A stretch of 64,000 nt of DNA from Pseudomonadota bacterium (GTDB lineage Bacteria; Pseudomonadota; Gammaproteobacteria; Steroidobacterales; Steroidobacteraceae), in NCBI GenBank assembly GCA_021787615.1, contig JAJYLP010000002.1, forward strand, positions 1-64,000. The letters are read 5' to 3'. The notes under the pieces were generated by a model that was given only the letters and a program-made list of their open reading frames with translations, was not told the DNA's origin and did no database searches. Position numbers and translations under genes: made by a program. Shown piece after piece: positions 60,112 through 64,000 of the stretch; position 1 is the first letter of the stretch; every line of letters starts with the position of its first letter.

Positions 60112-62589
60112 ATGAATAATAAGTCGACCGAGACAGGTCCCGCGGCGGTCACCGCTGCGACGCTCGCGGTCTCAACTGAGGGGCTCAGCGAAGCGGAGGC
60201 GAGGCGCCGGCTGGATCAGTACGGGGAGAACGTCCTGCGCGAGCACCACGTCGGCATCGCACAGCGCATTCTCGGGTTCTTCTGGGGGCCGATTCCCTGG
60301 ATGATCGAGGCGGCCGCGATCCTCTCGGCGGTGCTCGGCCATTGGGATGACCTCACGGTCATCGCGCTGATGCTCTTCATCAACGCCGGCGTCGGCTTCT
60401 GGCAGGAATACAAGGCCGATACGGCCATCGAGGCGCTCAAGCAGCGCCTGGCGCTCTCGGCGCACGTCAGACGCGACGGCGTGTGGCGCGAGATCGCAGC
60501 GCGGCTGCTGGTGCCGGGTGACCTGATCGCCATCCAGATCGGCAACATCGTGCCGGCCGATGCCACGTTGGCGGACGGGGAGTACCTGAGCGTAGATCAA
60601 TCCGCGCTCACCGGGGAGTCACTGCCGGTCGACAAGAAACGCGGCGACACGGCCTATTCGGGCTCGATCGTGCGCCAGGGCGGGATGAACGCGGTGGTGA
60701 GCGCCACCGGCATGAACACCTACTTCGGGCGCACGGCGCAGCTCGTGGAGCAGGCCGGGGCCGTCTCGCACTTCCAGCGTGCGGTGCTGCGCATCGGCAA
60801 CTTCCTGATTCTCACCACCGCCGCTCTGGTGCTGGTCATCGTGATCGCGGGGCTGTTTCAGCACAACGCGCTGCTCGAGATGGTGCAGTTCGCGCTCATT
60901 CTGGCAGTCGCCTCCATCCCGGTGGCGCTGCCAGCGGTGCTCTCGGTCACCCTTGCGGTCGGGGCCGAGCGCCTGGCGCGCCTGAAGGCCATCGTCTCGC
61001 GCCTGGTGTCGATCGAGGAGCTGGCTGGCATGAATACGCTGTGCTCGGACAAGACGGGCACGCTGACTCGCAACGAGCTGACGCTCGGTGCCACGCTGCC
61101 GGCTCCCGGCGTCGAGACAACGCAGCTGCTGACGGCCGCGGCGCTCGCTTCGCGCCGAGAGGCGCCGGATGCAATCGACAGTGCAATCCTCGCCGCAGCC
61201 CCGCCGGCGAAGCAGCTCGAGGACTACCGGTTGAAGACCTTCCGGCCGTTCGACCCGGTGGTCAAGCGCACCGAGGCGGAGCTTGAGCACCTCGGCAAGG
61301 TGCTCAAGGTGACCAAAGGCGCCCCGCAGGTGATCGTCGAGCTGTGCCAGCCGGATGCGCAGCAGCGCGCCGCGGTCCTCGCGCAGGTGGATCAGGCCGC
61401 CGCCAAGGGTTACCGGACGCTCGCGGTGGCGCGCGACGAGGGCGCCGGCTGGCGCTATCTCGGCCTGCTGCCGCTGTTCGACCCGCCTCGAGAGGACAGC
61501 GCCGAGACCATTCGAGCGACGCGCGCGATGGGCATCGACATCAAGATGGTCACTGGCGATCACGAGGCGATCGCCCGGCAGATTGCCGCCGAGCTCGATC
61601 TCGGGCGCAACATCGTCGTGGCGGATGCAGTATTCGGCAAGCAGTCCCCGCCGCAGGCGCTCAAGCAGGTGCTCACGGCCGACGGGTTCGCGCGGGTGTT
61701 CCCCGAACACAAATTCCAGATTGTCAAGGCACTGCAGTCGAGCGGGCGGATCGTCGGCATGACCGGCGATGGCGTCAACGACGCACCGGCACTAAAGCAG
61801 GCCGACGTCGGCATCGCGGTGAGCGGTGCCACGGATGCCGCGCGCGCCGCCGCGGCGCTCATCCTGACAGCACCGGGCCTCTCGGTCATCACGACCGCAA
61901 TCCAGGAGGCGCGCCGGATATTCGAACGGATGACGAGCTACGGGACGTACCGCATCGCCGAGACGATCCGTCTCATTCTGTTCATGACGGCGACGATCCT
62001 GATCTACAACTTCTATCCGGTCACCACGCTCATGGTGGTGCTGCTCGCCCTGCTCAATGACATTCCGATCATGATGATCGCCTACGACAATGCGCCCGTC
62101 GCGCCCGCTCCGGTGCGCTGGGACATGCCGCGGGTGCTCACGGTCGCATCGTCCCTTGGGCTCTACGGCGTGTTCGAGAGCTTCGTGCTGTACTGGATCG
62201 CCAGGGACCTGTTGCATCTTCCCGTGCCGGTGCTGCAGGCCGTGATCTTCCTGAAGCTCCTCGTGTCGGGTCACATGACCATCTATCTGAGCCGCAACCG
62301 GGGCTGGGCCTGGCAACGGCCATGGCCGCGGTGGCTGCTGGTGGTGCCGTGCGAGTTGACTCAGCTGCTCGGCACCCTGATCGTGGTGTACGGTGTGGCC
62401 ATGGCGCCCATCGGCTGGGGGCTCGCGCTGCTCGTGTGGGCCTACACGATCGCGTCCTTCTTCGTCGCGAACGCCGTCAAGATCGCCGCTCACGGCCTGA
62501 TCGATCACCGGATGGGCTCGCATGCGCGCCATTTGCGACGCGTCGAGGGCGCCCTCGGCTGCGGGCCGCAGCCACTCGTGCATCGCTAG
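60112..62589 (+). CDS. Plasma-membrane-type P3A P-type ATPase (proton-exporting)
   Basis: An 825-residue pump. Order: actuator domain with TGES (LTGESLPVDKKRGD, about 165-178), phosphorylation aspartate D313 in CSDKTGTLTRNELT, TGDH and the hinge motif MTGDGVNDAPALKQADVGIAV (about 549-569). About ten membrane helices complete it (for example FFWGPIPWMIEAAAILSAVL about 50-70 and the PVALPAVLSVTLAV about 275-288). Such P3A enzymes pump H+ out of the cytoplasm; bacterial homologues are known, and related Mg2+ importers are alternatives. The protein lacks the autoinhibitory C-terminal extension of plant and fungal H+-ATPases. Expression is probably gated by the hairpin upstream. Confidence 0.88.
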   Translation: MNNKSTETGPAAVTAATLAVSTEGLSEAEARRRLDQYGENVLREHHVGIAQRILGFFWGPIPWMIEAAAILSAVLGHWDDLTVIALMLFINAGVGFWQEYKADTAIEALKQRLALSAHVRRDGVWREIAARLLVPGDLIAIQIGNIVPADATLADGEYLSVDQSALTGESLPVDKKRGDTAYSGSIVRQGGMNAVVSATGMNTYFGRTAQLVEQAGAVSHFQRAVLRIGNFLILTTAALVLVIVIAGLFQHNALLEMVQFALILAVASIPVALPAVLSVTLAVGAERLARLKAIVSRLVSIEELAGMNTLCSDKTGTLTRNELTLGATLPAPGVETTQLLTAAALASRREAPDAIDSAILAAAPPAKQLEDYRLKTFRPFDPVVKRTEAELEHLGKVLKVTKGAPQVIVELCQPDAQQRAAVLAQVDQAAAKGYRTLAVARDEGAGWRYLGLLPLFDPPREDSAETIRATRAMGIDIKMVTGDHEAIARQIAAELDLGRNIVVADAVFGKQSPPQALKQVLTADGFARVFPEHKFQIVKALQSSGRIVGMTGDGVNDAPALKQADVGIAVSGATDAARAAAALILTAPGLSVITTAIQEARRIFERMTSYGTYRIAETIRLILFMTATILIYNFYPVTTLMVVLLALLNDIPIMMIAYDNAPVAPAPVRWDMPRVLTVASSLGLYGVFESFVLYWIARDLLHLPVPVLQAVIFLKLLVSGHMTIYLSRNRGWAWQRPWPRWLLVVPCELTQLLGTLIVVYGVAMAPIGWGLALLVWAYTIASFFVANAVKIAAHGLIDHRMGSHARHLRRVEGALGCGPQPLVHR

Positions 62590-62620
62590 GCGGCCGAGGA
62601 TCGCTGCATCGCTGCGACGA

Positions 62621-63412
62621 TCACTGGGGCGGCTGGCGGGGGCGGATGCGCGAGTGGGCGAATCCGGGCGCTTCGCGCGGCTCGGGCCGCAGGCGCCGCT
62701 TGAGGATGGCGAGCGCATCCTCCGGCCGCTCGGCGAATTCGAACAGCTTGAGGTCCTCCCGGTCGATCACGCCGTGGCGTGCGAGCGCCTCGAAGTCGAT
62801 GATCTCGTTCCAGTACTGCGGCCCGTAGAGGATCACCGGAATGTCCCGCGCGAGCTTTCGGGTCTGCGCCAGTGTGAGGATCTCGGTGAGCTCATCGAGC
62901 GTGCCGAGCCCGCCGGGGAAGGCGATGAGCGCGCGCGCCAGGTGCGCAAACCACAGTTTGCGCATGAAGAAGTAGTGGAACTCGAACGTCAGCTCGCTCG
63001 AGAGGTAGGGGTTGGGGTGCTGTTCGTGCGGCAGGCTGATGTTGAGCCCGACCGTCTTGCCGCCGGCCTCCGCGGCGCCGCGGTTGGCCGCTTCCATGAT
63101 GCCGCCGCCGCCGCCCGAGCAGATCACGTAGCGATGCGTGTGCTCCGGAAGCGAGGCCGACCAGCGCGTGATCAGGCCGGCGAGCTCGCGCGCGTGCTCA
63201 TAGTAGCGGCCGAGCGGCCCCTCGGGGCGCAGCCGGGCGGAGCCGAAGAAGACGATGGTGGCGTGCACGCCGGCGCGCCTGAAGCGCTCGAGCGGCTCGA
63301 GATACTCGGCGAGAATGCGCAGCGGTCGCGCCGCATCACTCTCGAGGAAGCCGGGCTCCTCGTAGGCGAGCTGCGGGCCTGTCCGGTTCTCGGTTGACGG
63401 GTTCTTGTCCAT
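62621..63412 (-). CDS. LOG-family protein (cytokinin-type nucleoside 5'-monophosphate phosphoribohydrolase)
   Basis: A 263-residue Rossmann-fold protein. The ligand-binding motif GGGGGIMEAANRGAAEAGGK (about 101-120) and the catalytic PGGLGTLDELTEILTLAQ (about 169-186) are the LOG family hallmarks. The family cuts nucleoside monophosphates such as AMP to base and ribose 5-phosphate. The N-terminus STENRTGPQLAYEEPGFLES is longer than in short LOG proteins and resembles the larger TIGR00730-type members. Its ATG overlaps the RNB gene stop by one base. The physiological role in bacteria is not settled. Confidence 0.88.
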   Translation of the reverse strand: MDKNPSTENRTGPQLAYEEPGFLESDAARPLRILAEYLEPLERFRRAGVHATIVFFGSARLRPEGPLGRYYEHARELAGLITRWSASLPEHTHRYVICSGGGGGIMEAANRGAAEAGGKTVGLNISLPHEQHPNPYLSSELTFEFHYFFMRKLWFAHLARALIAFPGGLGTLDELTEILTLAQTRKLARDIPVILYGPQYWNEIIDFEALARHGVIDREDLKLFEFAERPEDALAILKRRLRPEPREAPGFAHSRIRPRQPPQ

Positions 63413-64000
63413 CAGCGCACTCGCTCGAAGTCGATGAAGCCACGCTCTACGTCGACCCGCACCAGCCGCACGCGCAGCCGGTGGCCGATGTCGGCCCCTT
63501 CAACGCCGCGCACCAGGCGGCCCTCGATCGCCGGGCGCAGGATCCGCACCCAGGTGCCCTTGGCGGCCGCGCCGGTCACGAGCGCCTCGAACGGCTCGCC
63601 GATGCGGCCGGCGAGCAGCAGCGCGGCGGCGGACTTGGCCACCCGCCGCTCCACTTTGGCCGCCTTGTCCTCCTGCTCGGTGCAGTGCTGGGCGAGCGCG
63701 GTGAGCACCTCGTACGGGTAGGGCGCGGCCGCACCGGCGAGCACCGCCTTGACCAGACGCTGACTGATCAGGTCGGGAAAGCGGCGGTTCGGGGCGCTGG
63801 AGTGGGTGTAGTTGCTCACCGCGAGCCCGAAGTGCCCGGAGGCGCTTTGTCCGGCCGCCTGCGCCAGGTACTCGCCGCGGCCGAGCGACTTGACCACCGC
63901 GAGCGAGAGGTCCGCGAAGCGCTCCGGATCGGCGTCGCGGCGGCGCGCAAGAAATGCGTTCAGCGCGAGCGCATCCGGCACGGAGGGCAGATGCTCTCCG
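63412..64000 (-). CDS. RNB-domain ribonuclease, C-terminal part (5' end outside window)
   Basis: The reverse-strand frame is open to the last base and ends at TGA 63412-63414. The visible part, about 196 residues, belongs to the C-terminal half of an RNase II/R-type exoribonuclease. It shows FADLSLAVVKSLGRGEYLAQ, the RNB signature HFGLAVSNYTHSSAPNRRFPDLISQRLV (landmarks HFGLAVSNYTHSSAPNRRFPD in two parts: HFGLAVSNYTH and SSAPNRRFPD), and an S1-like or cap end (VRILRPAIEGRLVRG...). GTG 63981 is internal and not the start. The gene continues beyond the window. It is followed by the LOG gene, coupled by a 1-base overlap. Confidence 0.85.
   Translation of the reverse strand, partial: GEHLPSVPDALALNAFLARRRDADPERFADLSLAVVKSLGRGEYLAQAAGQSASGHFGLAVSNYTHSSAPNRRFPDLISQRLVKAVLAGAAAPYPYEVLTALAQHCTEQEDKAAKVERRVAKSAAALLLAGRIGEPFEALVTGAAAKGTWVRILRPAIEGRLVRGVEGADIGHRLRVRLVRVDVERGFIDFERVR

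Overview
The window is dense, GC-rich bacterial chromosome: about 60 genes, few intergenic gaps, and many ATGA-type overlaps. The gene content is gammaproteobacterial: a thrA(fused)-thrB-thrC operon, CysB, nudJ-mnmA, AcnA, and tricorn-like S41 and PhoP/PhoQ-like genes. The high GC, tryptophan dioxygenase and aerobic phenylacetate pathway suggest a Xanthomonadales/Nevskiales-like lineage; this is an inference, since no rRNA or tRNA gene is present to confirm it. No CRISPR array, intact insertion sequence, prophage or rRNA/tRNA gene was seen.

Layout. 1-4.5 kb: end of an amino-acid permease, an Lrp/AsnC regulator (BkdR-like), and a divergent branched-chain 2-oxoacid dehydrogenase operon (fused E1 alpha-beta, then E2). 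4.5-5.2 kb: a lone Rieske protein. 5.2-12.8 kb: PaaX repressor divergent from paaABCDE-paaG-paaZ, with a readable sigma70-type promoter and a palindrome between them. 12.8-21.6 kb: a decayed DUF4386 gene, a large tricorn-like S41 protease, WrbA, a TAXI-type binding protein, a PadR-PspC pair, a frameshifted VOC pseudogene and a CarS-like membrane protein. 21.7-29.6 kb: a sulfur assimilation cluster (cysK, cysG, cysH, divergent cysB, malQ, DUF934, sulfite/nitrite reductase). 29.7-32 kb: a MaoC hydratase / CitE-like lyase / small-protein operon. 32-37.5 kb: thrABC and a NERD-domain protein. 37.5-43.6 kb: M20 peptidase, an almost gene-free 457-bp gap, TatD, a vapBC-type toxin-antitoxin pair, a frameshifted lipoprotein gene, a thioredoxin-like protein and a threonine aldolase. 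43.6-47.8 kb: ABC-2 exporter, YgjP-like metallohydrolase coupled to tryptophan 2,3-dioxygenase, and a HAD phosphatase. 47.9-57.5 kb: acnA, mnmA, nudJ, an unknown, purB, fumC, a CoA pyrophosphatase and mazG. 57.5-64 kb: PepSY protein, response regulator and histidine kinase, a proton-pump-type P-ATPase preceded by a strong hairpin that buries its Shine-Dalgarno, a LOG-family protein, and the end of an RNB-type ribonuclease.

Central catabolism (branched-chain keto acids, phenylacetate, tryptophan, acyl-CoA lyase, TCA enzymes) and sulfur/threonine biosynthesis dominate. The least-explained signals are regulatory: the hairpin at the P-ATPase start, the ladder of inverted repeats between the Lrp gene and the bkd operon, and the paa promoter/operator. 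Three genes show clear decay (DUF4386, VOC, lipoprotein). I found no obviously new multi-gene system; the best candidates for something undescribed are listed with what would test them.
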